DNA from: an uncultured Phascolarctobacterium sp.
GTDB lineage: Bacteria > Bacillota > Negativicutes > Acidaminococcales > Acidaminococcaceae
DNA: 11,208 bases
NCBI GenBank assembly: GCA_937906915.1
Contig: CALCUU010000181.1
Coordinates: 1-11,208 of the forward strand
Direction of reading: 5' to 3'
Both the position numbers and the translations under genes were made by a program. The notes below the pieces were generated by a model. That model saw only the letters and a list, made by a program, of their open reading frames with translations. It was not told the origin of the DNA and ran no database searches. Numbering within the stretch: the first letter of the stretch is position 1; every line of letters begins with the position of its first letter. Positions 1 to 7,008 of this stretch are shown here, piece after piece.

Positions 1-752
1 CGCAGGTCACGTCTGCCAGCAAGCTCATCTTTAAGCACGTTCTTAGGAATTTTCTTGGAAGCTTCGATAACTTCCGCAGGAAACTCCAAGGGCAAATCGT
101 GTTGCTTGATAATGGATAAAATCTCTAAGCCAACATCACCAATCTTGCCAAGAATTTCTACAACCTTACCTTCTGCCTTACGATGTTCTTGAGGCCATTC
201 GGTAATTTCTACAACAACCTTTTGATTATTTTTCGCACCGTTAAAATCACGACGCATAATATAAATATCGCTGGCAATCTTCTTATCGTCAGGTACTACA
301 AAGGCGTAGTCCCTGCTTTGAAAGAAGGTACCTACAATTTTATTGTGAGCACGGGTAATGATGCGGATGATTTCGCCCTCAGGCTTCTTACCATTCACGT
401 CATAATTTACGCGCGCCATAACTCTATCGTTATTCATCGCCCCGTTAAGCGCGCGAGGAGAGATGAACACGTCCGGTCTATCGCCCTTGTTATCAGGAAT
501 TACAAAGCCGAAGCCTTTGCTAGTCAGCTGTAGGCGACCGGTAACAAGACCCATTTTTTCCGGCAACCCGTAGGTTCCAAAACGAGTCTTTACAATATGC
601 CCCTCTTTTTCCAAAGCAAGGAGCTCGTTCCAAAATTTGGTAGCACTAAATTCTCCGGCAAGAGCTTCCAATAAATCTTCCGCACTTATGGGAGCACAGC
701 AGTTGCTACGCAAATGCTCTAAAATTATTTCCTTAATATCTTTTCTTTGCAT
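1..752 (-). CDS. rnr: Ribonuclease R, N-terminal part (cut by window edge)
   Basis: The first 250 codons of a 3'-5' exoribonuclease of the RNB family, which degrades structured RNA and works with SmpB/tmRNA in quality control. Reading the minus strand from ATG 752-750 gives an N-terminal winged-helix-like segment (about residues 1-65). A first cold-shock-type domain follows (about 69-120, with GFGFVIPD at 80-87 and DVFISP at 94-99). A second comes next (about 138-190, with YAFVVPDD at 149-156). The visible part ends at GRRDL (246-250), the lead-in to the RNB catalytic domain. The catalytic Asp cluster lies outside the window. The start is supported by GAGG at 764-761, 8 nt upstream. That site overlaps the last codons of the esterase gene, whose stop is only 3 nt before this ATG, so the two are probably translationally coupled. 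smpB is the expected next gene, but it is not visible. RNase R is preferred over RNase II because of the N-terminal helix-turn-helix region. Confidence 0.93.
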   Translation of the reverse strand, partial: MQRKDIKEIILEHLRSNCCAPISAEDLLEALAGEFSATKFWNELLALEKEGHIVKTRFGTYGLPEKMGLVTGRLQLTSKGFGFVIPDNKGDRPDVFISPRALNGAMNNDRVMARVNYDVNGKKPEGEIIRIITRAHNKIVGTFFQSRDYAFVVPDDKKIASDIYIMRRDFNGAKNNQKVVVEITEWPQEHRKAEGKVVEILGKIGDVGLEILSIIKQHDLPLEFPAEVIEASKKIPKNVLKDELAGRRDL

Positions 753-755
753 AAT

Positions 756-1493
756 CTATTCCTCAAAAAATTTGCTTATTTCCTTAAACACTTCTTCTCT
801 TTCTACATCTAAGGTCAAAATATGACCACTCTTTTCAAACCAAACTAATTTCTTTTTCTCACTACTAATATTGTCGTAAATATATTGAGCACTGCGAGGT
901 TCAACGGTGTGCTCAATTTTGGATTGCAGTACGATACAGGGAGCTGTTATTTTTTTCAGAAGCTGTTTTTTACAGATGTCAACTAATTTGAATAAGCTGC
1001 CTAACGGTTTTGTAGGCATAATATCATAAGCCAAATTATATTTTTCTGCTACACGATAATTACGTTTTCTTTTTTTAAGAACGGGGATAAAAAATCTTAG
1101 GAAGGGTATGAAGGGAACCCTTTTGTCAAAAACAAACATCGGAGTCGATAAAATGGCAGCTTTTTTGACAGGAAGCTCTGCTGCAACCTTGATGGCAAGC
1201 AAGCCGCCCATGGAAAGGCCTGCTACCAAAACTTCATCACAACATTTTGCCAAACGCTCAAAGCCCTCTTGAGCAACAGCATACCAATCCTGCCACTTGG
1301 TTTCGTTTAATTTTTCGGGAGTTGTTCCGTGCCCTGGCAAGCGCACGCCAAGCACAGTATATCCCTCTTGATGCAGATGGTCTCCCAGCAGACGCATTTC
1401 TGCCGGAGTACCGGTATAACCGTGAATCACTAACACACCTTTTTTATTTGTACCTTTTAGCAAAAATTCTTCTGCTCCTTGGATAATCTTCAC
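756..1493 (-). CDS. Alpha/beta-hydrolase, Est30-like carboxylesterase
   Basis: A 245-residue soluble alpha/beta-hydrolase resembling the small carboxylesterase (Est30/YvaK type) found next to rnr in many Firmicutes. It probably hydrolyses short-chain esters, but the natural substrate is unknown. Visible motifs are the oxyanion-hole segment HGYTGTP (24-30), the nucleophile elbow GLSMGG (92-97, Ser94) and the catalytic His in KSGH (His224). The place that normally holds the catalytic Asp reads SKIEHTVEP (191-199), so the acid would be Glu194. A basic insert, KKRKRNYR (140-147), lies in the cap region. No signal peptide or membrane segment is seen. The start is GTG, chosen because GGAGGG at 1505-1500 lies 6 nt upstream and the fold begins directly after it. 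The gene has its own promoter just upstream and runs into rnr with a 3-nt gap. The family call is firm; the exact substrate is not. Confidence 0.88.
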   Translation of the reverse strand: MKIIQGAEEFLLKGTNKKGVLVIHGYTGTPAEMRLLGDHLHQEGYTVLGVRLPGHGTTPEKLNETKWQDWYAVAQEGFERLAKCCDEVLVAGLSMGGLLAIKVAAELPVKKAAILSTPMFVFDKRVPFIPFLRFFIPVLKKRKRNYRVAEKYNLAYDIMPTKPLGSLFKLVDICKKQLLKKITAPCIVLQSKIEHTVEPRSAQYIYDNISSEKKKLVWFEKSGHILTLDVEREEVFKEISKFFEE

Positions 1494-1523
1494 GGTAAAC
1501 CCTCCACATACTTTTCTAAATAT

Positions 1524-1553
1524 ATTATACCATATTCAAACTTTGCTTGTCGT
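1524..1553 (-). promoter_or_regulatory. Predicted sigma-A promoter for the esterase-rnr unit
   Basis: On the minus strand a perfect -10 TATAAT (1529-1524) carries an extended TG one base upstream (1532-1531). A partial -35, ACGACA (1553-1548), lies at 18-nt spacing. It sits between the hppA terminator and the esterase Shine-Dalgarno sequence, and would give a leader of about 25 nt. Prediction from sequence only. Confidence 0.72.
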
Positions 1554-1589
1554 AACTTCACTAAGAGTTCAATACTTAATCATTATACT

Positions 1590-1619
1590 AAAAAAGCCCA
1601 CACTATAAAAGTGTGGGCT
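1590..1619 (-). terminator. Intrinsic terminator after hppA
   Basis: A perfect 9-bp stem, AGCCCACAC / GTGTGGGCT, with a 7-nt loop (arms at 1619-1611 and 1603-1595) runs into six T residues (1595-1590) on the minus strand. It begins 13 nt past the hppA stop codon, so it closes the secG-hppA unit and insulates the esterase promoter downstream. Confidence 0.92.
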
Positions 1620-1632
1620 AAAAGGTCTTTAA

Positions 1633-3648
1633 TTATTTGAACATACCGAGGAGGATACCGCCATTTGCAGCCAATACCGGAGCAAATACCAGAGCTACGA
1701 TGGTCATCAATTTAATCAAGATGTTCATTGCAGGACCGGAAGTATCTTTGAACGGGTCACCTACGGTGTCGCCGGTTACAGCAGCTTTGTGAGCTTCGCT
1801 ACCTTTGCCGCCGTGTACGCCGGATTCGATGTATTTTTTAGCGTTGTCCCAAGCACCGCCAGCGTTTGCCATGAGGATAGCAACCAATACGCCAGCAGCC
1901 AGAGCGCCACCAATCATACCGCCCAATGCTTCGGTACCGAAGAGGAAGCCGATGAGCAAGGGAGCAACGATTGCCAGGATACCAGGCATCATCATTTCGT
2001 GGAGAGCAGCTGCGGTGGAGATGTCAACGCAGGTACGATAGTCAGCTTTAGCTTTGCCTTCCAGCAAGCCGGGGATTTCGCGGAATTGACGACGAACTTC
2101 TTCGATCATTTCGTAAGCAGCTTTACCAACGGATTCCATGGTCATAGCGCCGAATACGAACGGAAGGGTTGCACCGATGAAGAGGCCAACCAAGGTTACG
2201 GGGTTCAACAGGTCGATGGTTTTCAGACCAACTACTTGAGCATAAGCAGAGAACAGAGCCAATGCAGTCAAAGCAGCGGAACCGATTGCAAAACCTTTAC
2301 CGATAGCAGCAGTGGTGTTACCAACGGAGTCAAGTTTGTCAGTGATTTCACGAACTTCGTGAGGAAGTTCGGACATTTCAGCAATACCGCCAGCGTTGTC
2401 AGCGATAGGACCATAAGCGTCAACTGCTACGGTCAAGCCAGTGGTGGACAGCATACCAACTGCTGCCAAAGCGATACCGAACAAGCCCATTTGGGTATTG
2501 GTAGCGCCACCCATGGTGAAGAAGGAAAGGATTACGCCTACGCAGATGAATACCATCGGCAGGAAGCAGGAGTACATACCTACAGCCAAACCGGAGATGA
2601 TGGTGGTTGCAGGACCAGTTTCAGATTGTTGAGCAATCTTTTTAACAGAACCGTAATCAGCGGAGGTGTAAACTTCGGTGATTTTACCGATAGCCAAACC
2701 GCAGATCAAACCGGAAGCAATTGCGATGAATGCGCTCATATTGCCGAAGAGAGAAGTGGACAACCACCAAGCAGCAGCAATTACGAGGATACCGCCAACA
2801 TAAGTACCGTTGTTCAGAGCAGCTTGCGGATCATTGGATTTGCTGTTACGAGCAAATACTACACCAATGATGGAAGCGATGATACCAGCCAGAGCCAGCA
2901 TGAATACGAATTCAACGCCTTCGCCATTGGGATATGCAATAGCACCGAGGGTAATAGCGGAGATGATAGCACCAACATAGGATTCGAACAAGTCAGCGCC
3001 CATACCAGCAACGTCGCCTACGTTATCGCCTACGTTGTCAGCGATGGTAGCCGGGTTACGCGGATCGTCTTCAGGGATACCAGCTTCTACTTTACCTACA
3101 AGGTCAGCGCCTACGTCAGCAGCTTTAGTATAGATACCGCCGCCAACACGAGCGAACAATGCGATGGAAGAAGCACCCAGACCGAAACCGGTTACGATGT
3201 CAACATTGCCAAAGAGCATATAAGCTACAGCAACACCGGTGATGCCCAGGCCAACTACGCCCAAGCCCATAACAGCGCCGCCGGAGAAAGCGATTTTCAA
3301 AGCTTCGGGCATGCCATGACGAGCAGCTTCAGCAGTACGAACGTTAGCTTTGGTAGCAACGCTCATGCCAATGTAGCCAGCGCAGATGGAGAAGATAGCG
3401 CCTGCAACGAAGCAAACAGCAGTCAACGGGGAGAGGAATGCAGCGATTACGCCTGCAACGATAGCAACGAAGATTGCCAAGTATTTGTACTCACGGTACA
3501 AGAATGCCATAGCGCCTTCATGGATATAGCCTGCAATTTCTTGCATACGAGCATTACCAGCGCTAGCTTTGCTGATGCTGCCACTGAGCATTAAAGCGAA
3601 AGCCAATGCTGCAACACCAACAACGATGGAAGTTAATAAATAGTTCAT
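1633..3648 (-). CDS. hppA: K+-dependent membrane pyrophosphatase, probably Na+-pumping
   Basis: A 671-residue integral membrane enzyme that couples pyrophosphate hydrolysis to export of Na+ and/or H+. Its length and dense hydrophobic segments fit the usual 16-helix fold. The substrate/Mg2+ site is visible in the stretch around 174-214, with KAADVGADLVGKVEAGIPED at 175-194 and DNVGDNVGD at 204-212. Further parts are DAYGPIADNAGG (410-421), DNAKKYIE (601-608) and GDTVGDPFKDTSGPA (626-640). GNTTAAIGKG (443-452) has Ala447 where K+-independent enzymes carry Lys, so the enzyme should need K+. In DLFESYVG (219-226) the semi-conserved helix-6 Glu is at the fourth position (Glu222) and Gly at the eighth. 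This is the arrangement of Na+-PPases such as that of Thermotoga maritima; plant H+-PPases have Gly and Glu in those places. Na+ transport is therefore inferred, but H+ or dual transport is not excluded. ATG 3648-3646 follows AGGGG (3663-3659) by 10 nt. secG lies 76 nt upstream. Confidence 0.96.
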   Translation of the reverse strand: MNYLLTSIVVGVAALAFALMLSGSISKASAGNARMQEIAGYIHEGAMAFLYREYKYLAIFVAIVAGVIAAFLSPLTAVCFVAGAIFSICAGYIGMSVATKANVRTAEAARHGMPEALKIAFSGGAVMGLGVVGLGITGVAVAYMLFGNVDIVTGFGLGASSIALFARVGGGIYTKAADVGADLVGKVEAGIPEDDPRNPATIADNVGDNVGDVAGMGADLFESYVGAIISAITLGAIAYPNGEGVEFVFMLALAGIIASIIGVVFARNSKSNDPQAALNNGTYVGGILVIAAAWWLSTSLFGNMSAFIAIASGLICGLAIGKITEVYTSADYGSVKKIAQQSETGPATTIISGLAVGMYSCFLPMVFICVGVILSFFTMGGATNTQMGLFGIALAAVGMLSTTGLTVAVDAYGPIADNAGGIAEMSELPHEVREITDKLDSVGNTTAAIGKGFAIGSAALTALALFSAYAQVVGLKTIDLLNPVTLVGLFIGATLPFVFGAMTMESVGKAAYEMIEEVRRQFREIPGLLEGKAKADYRTCVDISTAAALHEMMMPGILAIVAPLLIGFLFGTEALGGMIGGALAAGVLVAILMANAGGAWDNAKKYIESGVHGGKGSEAHKAAVTGDTVGDPFKDTSGPAMNILIKLMTIVALVFAPVLAANGGILLGMFK

Positions 3649-3676
3649 TTATTACTTACCCCTTTCTTCAAATTAA

Positions 3677-3710
3677 AAATTTTAAAATTTAAGAGTGCGG
3701 ACACACTCTT
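3677..3710 (-). other. Stem-loop plus AT palindrome between secG and hppA
   Basis: On the minus strand a 7-bp stem AAGAGTG / CACTCTT (arms 3710-3704 and 3697-3691, 6-nt loop) is followed at once by the perfect 14-bp palindrome AAATTTTAAAATTT (3690-3677). The T residues are broken up by A runs, so as a terminator for secG it is weak. It may be an attenuator, or an RNA-processing or stability element that sets hppA level relative to secG. Read on the plus strand the same stem is followed by five T residues, but no plus-strand gene precedes it. Confidence 0.5.
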
Positions 3711-3724
3711 TTTAACAGGGAAAC

Positions 3725-3955
3725 CTATGCATTTAACTTAGCCAAGGCCATAGTTATAATAGCGAATGCAGAGCCCAACACAATGGTGGCTTTAGCCATG
3801 ACAGAATCCAGGTCATTGCCTTTGCCAAAGAAACCACCGTCACTGCCACCGAAGGTACCGCCTACACCGCCGCCTTTACCGGACTGCAGCATTACTGCAC
3901 CAATGAGAGCTATGCAAACGATAAAGTCAAGAACCATCAAGACAGTTTCAAGCAC
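3725..3955 (-). CDS. secG: Preprotein translocase subunit SecG
   Basis: A 76-residue small membrane protein matching SecG, the accessory subunit of the SecYEG channel that aids SecA-driven export. It has the family layout: a hydrophobic helix (about 4-24), a Gly-rich cytoplasmic loop (SGKGGGVGGTFGGSDGGFFG, 25-44), a short polar stretch ending at MAKAT (53-57), and a second helix (about 58-73). Length is typical. The start is GTG, decided by a strong AGGAGG at 3969-3964 with 8-nt spacing; the next ATG, at codon 7, has no ribosome binding site at a suitable distance. The gene follows the eno terminator and has a good promoter of its own at 4019-3991. It is therefore transcribed apart from the glycolytic operon, probably with hppA. 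Confidence 0.93.
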   Translation of the reverse strand: MLETVLMVLDFIVCIALIGAVMLQSGKGGGVGGTFGGSDGGFFGKGNDLDSVMAKATIVLGSAFAIITMALAKLNA

Positions 3956-3990
3956 TTCTCTTTCCTCCTTTTTTCACTTAATGCCGTTAT

Positions 3991-4019
3991 ATTTTACCAT
4001 ACTTTATATTAGCTTACAA
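3991..4019 (-). promoter_or_regulatory. Predicted sigma-A promoter for secG
   Basis: On the minus strand a -35 TTGTAA (4019-4014), a 17-nt spacer and a -10 TAAAAT (3996-3991) with an extended TG (3999-3998). The expected start of transcription is near 3984, giving a leader of about 30 nt that contains the secG Shine-Dalgarno sequence. It lies between the eno terminator and secG, where a promoter is required. Confidence 0.75.
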
Positions 4020-4027
4020 CGTAAATC

Positions 4028-4052
4028 TGCAAAATATTTTACAATTTTTGCA
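4028..4052 (-). repeat. Inverted repeat upstream of the secG promoter
   Basis: TGCAAAA (4052-4046) and TTTTGCA (4034-4028) form a perfect 7-bp inverted repeat with an 11-nt AT-rich centre. It ends 8 bp upstream of the predicted -35. The symmetry and position suit a protein-binding site, but the region is AT-rich and no known operator is recognised. Confidence 0.4.
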
Positions 4053-4114
4053 TAAAATTTTCCCCAAGAGCTGTAAAGTAAAAATCCTTGCCCCATTTGC
4101 GAAAAAATCCGCTG

Positions 4115-4152
4115 AAAAACTAGAGGACAAAGGCAAAATTGCCCTTGTCCTC
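4115..4152 (-). terminator. Intrinsic terminator after eno
   Basis: In the minus-strand transcript two 13-nt arms (4152-4140 and 4135-4123) pair fully over a 4-nt loop, with one G-U pair that exists only in this orientation. TAG and then TTTTT (4119-4115) follow. The hairpin begins 15 nt past the eno stop and ends the five-gene glycolytic operon. A further T run lies at about 4106-4101. Confidence 0.9.
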
Positions 4153-4167
4153 GTCATTTTAAGACCC

Positions 4168-5451
4168 TTATTTAATATTGTAGAAAACCTTTTTGCCGTT
4201 GTACTTAGCTGCTTTGCCAAGGTCTTCTTCGATGCGAAGAAGTTGGTTGTATTTCGCAACGCGGTCGGTACGAGCAGGTGCACCGGTTTTAATTTGACCA
4301 GCGTTAACTGCAACTGCGATGTCAGCCAAAGTGGTGTCTTCAGTTTCACCACTGCGGTGAGAAATAATGCAGGTGTAACCAGCACGTTTAGCAGTTTCAA
4401 TTGCGTTAAAGGTTTCAGTCAAGGTACCGATTTGGTTTACTTTAATGAGGATAGCATTTGCTACGCCTTTGTTAATGCCTTGAACAAGACGTTCTTCGTT
4501 GGTAACGAAAAGGTCGTCGCCAACCAGTTGAACTTTTTTACCAATTTTCTTGGTCAAAAGTTTCCAGCCAGCCCAGTCGTCTTCTGCCAAACCGTCTTCA
4601 ATGGAGATGATGGGATATTTTTCGCAGAGCTCTGCCAAATAATCAACCATTTCTTCAGAGGTTTTAACAAGGCCTTCACCTTCAAGGTGATACTTGCCAT
4701 CTTTATACATTTCGCTGCTTGCAACGTCCAATGCGATAACGATGTCTTCTTCCGGTTTGTAGCCTGCTTTTACAACAGCTTCCAAAATAACTTCGATAGC
4801 TTCTGCGTTATTGCTCAGGTTAGGAGCAAAGCCGCCTTCATCACCCAATGCAGTGCTCAAGCCTTTTTCTTTCAGGAGAGCTTTCAGGTTGTGGTAAATT
4901 TCAGCGTTCATGCGCAGTGCTTCGCTAAAGGATTTTGCACCAACGGGCATAATCATAAATTCTTGAATATCAACGTTGTTATCTGCGTGTTCGCCACCGT
5001 TCAAGATGTTCATCATAGGAACGGGAAGTTCTTTCGCAGCAACGCCACCCAAGTACAGATACAAGGGCAAGCCTACGGAAGAAGCCGCTGCTCTTGCAAC
5101 TGCCATGGATACGCCAAGGATTGCGTTAGCACCAAGTCTGCCTTTATTGGGAGTGCCGTCCAAGCGAACCAGCATTTCGTCGATTTCAGTTTGGCGGGTA
5201 GCTTCCAAGCCAATCAAAGCTTCAGCAATGATGTCGTTTACATTATCAACAGCTTTGGTTACGCCTTTGCCCAAGTAACGGGATTTATCGCCATCGCGCA
5301 GTTCAACTGCTTCGTGTACGCCGGTAGAAGCGCCGGAAGGAACAGCAGCACGACCAACAGCGCCGTCTTCCAAAATAACTTCAACTTCTACGGTCGGATT
5401 GCCGCGAGAGTCTAAAATCTCACGAGCATATACTTCGGTAATCATTGCCAT
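4168..5451 (-). CDS. eno: Enolase (phosphopyruvate hydratase)
   Basis: A 427-residue cytoplasmic enolase converting 2-phosphoglycerate to phosphoenolpyruvate. All expected parts are visible: SRGNPTVEVEV (15-25), the mobile loop PSGASTG (38-44), NGGEHADN (151-158), the catalytic acid in GDEGG (Glu205) and the Mg2+ ligands Asp242, Glu285 and Asp312. The catalytic Lys337 lies in the signature LIKVNQIGTLTET (335-347), followed by SHRSGETED (364-372) and Lys388 in IKTG. The start is ATG 5451-5449, 8 nt after GAGGTGG (5466-5460). An in-frame GTG at 5463-5461 would add four residues, but it lies inside that ribosome binding site and is rejected. ATG 5445-5443 (two codons later) is the only other reasonable choice. 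It is the last gene of the operon, 21 nt after gpmI, and is followed by a strong terminator. Confidence 0.98.
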   Translation of the reverse strand: MAMITEVYAREILDSRGNPTVEVEVILEDGAVGRAAVPSGASTGVHEAVELRDGDKSRYLGKGVTKAVDNVNDIIAEALIGLEATRQTEIDEMLVRLDGTPNKGRLGANAILGVSMAVARAAASSVGLPLYLYLGGVAAKELPVPMMNILNGGEHADNNVDIQEFMIMPVGAKSFSEALRMNAEIYHNLKALLKEKGLSTALGDEGGFAPNLSNNAEAIEVILEAVVKAGYKPEEDIVIALDVASSEMYKDGKYHLEGEGLVKTSEEMVDYLAELCEKYPIISIEDGLAEDDWAGWKLLTKKIGKKVQLVGDDLFVTNEERLVQGINKGVANAILIKVNQIGTLTETFNAIETAKRAGYTCIISHRSGETEDTTLADIAVAVNAGQIKTGAPARTDRVAKYNQLLRIEEDLGKAAKYNGKKVFYNIK

Positions 5452-5472
5452 AACAAAATCCACCTCGAATTA

Positions 5473-6993
5473 TTATTTTTCTATCAAGCTGCTACCAGTC
5501 ATAACAGCAGGTTTTTCAATCTTCAAAAGCTCCAGCATGGTAGGTGCAATGTCTGCCAAAATACCATTGTGGAGTTTATGTTCTTCTTTGCTTACAAGAA
5601 TAAAGGGTACAACGTTGGTAGTGTGCGCTGTGTGGGGAACGCCGTCAGCCTCTGCCATTTTTTCCAAGTTACCATGGTCTGCAGTAATGCAAACGCTACC
5701 GCCCAAAGCAAGCACTTTTTCTACAACCTTGCCTACGCATTCATCAACTGCTTCCATTGCTTTAATGGCTGCCGGAAGCACGCCTGTATGACCAACCATA
5801 TCAGGGTTAGCGTAGTTCAAGATTACAACGTCAAATTTATCCTTGTCCAATTCTGCCAAAAGTGCGTCCGTAACTTCGTAAGCACTCATTTCCGGTTGCA
5901 AGTCATAAGTTGCAACCTTAGGAGAATTTATTAAAACTCTTTCTTCATTTAAGTTAGGTTCTTCTACCCCACCGTTAAAGAAGAAAGTAACGTGAGCATA
6001 TTTTTCGGTTTCTGCAATACGCAGTTGGTGCATACCCTTTTTCGCAAGCACCTCACCTAAAGTATCATCATAGCTTTCGGGAGGATATGCAATGGGAGCA
6101 TCAATGGTTGCATCATATTGGGTCATGCACACAAAGTTTACAGGAAGTGCACTAGCAGGACGTTCAAAATAGGGGAACTCTGCGTCGTTTAAAGCGCGAG
6201 TGATTTCACGAGCACGGTCAGGACGGAAGTTAAAGAAGATAATTCCGTCGCCACCGGTAATCTTAGCATCAATGCCTTCGATTACAAAGGGCTCTACAAA
6301 TTCGTCCGTTACGCCTGCTTCGTAGGAAGCTTCCACACCTTGCACCGGGTCAGCAAAAACTTTGCCTTCACCCAGCACCAAAGTCTTGTAAGCTTTTTCC
6401 AATCTTTCCCAACGTTTGTCGCGGTCCATGGCATAGTAGCGACCAGTTACGGTAGCAAGCTTGCCAAAGTTCATTGCGTCCATAGCATCTTGCAATTGTT
6501 TGATAAAGCCAATTGCAGATTGAGGAGGAACGTCACGACCGTCAAGGAAAGCGTGCACAAAAACTTTTTCCAAACCACGAGCCTTCGCCATTTCCAAAAG
6601 TGCAATCAGATGATTGATATTGCTATGCACGCCACCGTCAGAAAGCAAGCCCATCAAATGTAAGGCTTTGCCTGCTTCCTTAGTTTTGTCCATACAAGTG
6701 CACAGAACTTCGTTAGTAAAGAAGTCACCGTCTTTGATTGCTTTGGTAATGCGGGTCAAGGATTGGTAAATAATGCGACCAGCACCAATATTTAGATGCC
6801 CAACTTCAGAATTGCCAATTTGTCCCTCAGGCAAACCAACCTCCATACCACTGGCATCTAAGGTAGTGTGAGGGTAATTAGCAAAATATCTATCAAGATT
6901 AGGAGTTTGCGCCAAGTAAGCAGCGTTCACTTCGCTAGCAGGCGCAACACCCCAACCATCAAGAATCATTAACATTACGGGTTTCTTAGACAT
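5473..6993 (-). CDS. gpmI: 2,3-bisphosphoglycerate-independent phosphoglycerate mutase
   Basis: A 506-residue Mn2+-dependent mutase that interconverts 3- and 2-phosphoglycerate, supplying enolase. It belongs to the alkaline-phosphatase superfamily. Visible metal and catalytic residues are Asp12 in LDGWG, Ser62 (the phosphorylated serine) in GNSEVGHLNIGAGR, Asp398 and His402 in NPDMVGHTG, Asp439/His440 in TADHGN, and His457 in HTAHTT. The substrate segments SDGGVHS (118-124), DGRDVPP (151-157), TGRYYAMDRDKRW (183-195) and NFRPDRAREI (255-264) are also intact. The length matches the family. ATG 6993-6991 is chosen because GAGAGG (7007-7002) lies 8 nt upstream. A TTG codon just before it would leave only 5 nt. 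The gene starts 15 nt after the PGK-TPI stop, and its ribosome binding site almost touches that stop. No co-factor-dependent mutase is seen in the window. Confidence 0.97.
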   Translation of the reverse strand: MSKKPVMLMILDGWGVAPASEVNAAYLAQTPNLDRYFANYPHTTLDASGMEVGLPEGQIGNSEVGHLNIGAGRIIYQSLTRITKAIKDGDFFTNEVLCTCMDKTKEAGKALHLMGLLSDGGVHSNINHLIALLEMAKARGLEKVFVHAFLDGRDVPPQSAIGFIKQLQDAMDAMNFGKLATVTGRYYAMDRDKRWERLEKAYKTLVLGEGKVFADPVQGVEASYEAGVTDEFVEPFVIEGIDAKITGGDGIIFFNFRPDRAREITRALNDAEFPYFERPASALPVNFVCMTQYDATIDAPIAYPPESYDDTLGEVLAKKGMHQLRIAETEKYAHVTFFFNGGVEEPNLNEERVLINSPKVATYDLQPEMSAYEVTDALLAELDKDKFDVVILNYANPDMVGHTGVLPAAIKAMEAVDECVGKVVEKVLALGGSVCITADHGNLEKMAEADGVPHTAHTTNVVPFILVSKEEHKLHNGILADIAPTMLELLKIEKPAVMTGSSLIEK

Positions 6994-7008
6994 CAATGAT
7001 TGCCTCTC

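Noticed and set aside
1789..3594. A 601-codon open frame on the plus strand, opposite hppA
   Set aside because: It lies wholly inside hppA, which is unmistakable on the other strand. Its translation is Ser/Gln/Thr-rich with no recognisable domain. Long antisense frames arise when a strongly biased gene avoids certain codons.
3691..3715. Plus-strand intrinsic terminator between secG and hppA
   Set aside because: The stem followed by five T residues looks like one, but no plus-strand gene exists to be terminated; it was annotated as a minus-strand stem-loop instead.
4048..5415. A 455-codon open frame on the plus strand, opposite eno
   Set aside because: Fully antisense to enolase, Phe/Asn/Ser/Val-rich with no known motif. 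It also reads through the eno terminator hairpin. Treated as a codon-bias shadow.
5452..5463. GTG upstream start for eno adding four residues
   Set aside because: The GTG is part of the GAGGTGG ribosome binding site itself, so it cannot be the initiator used with that site.
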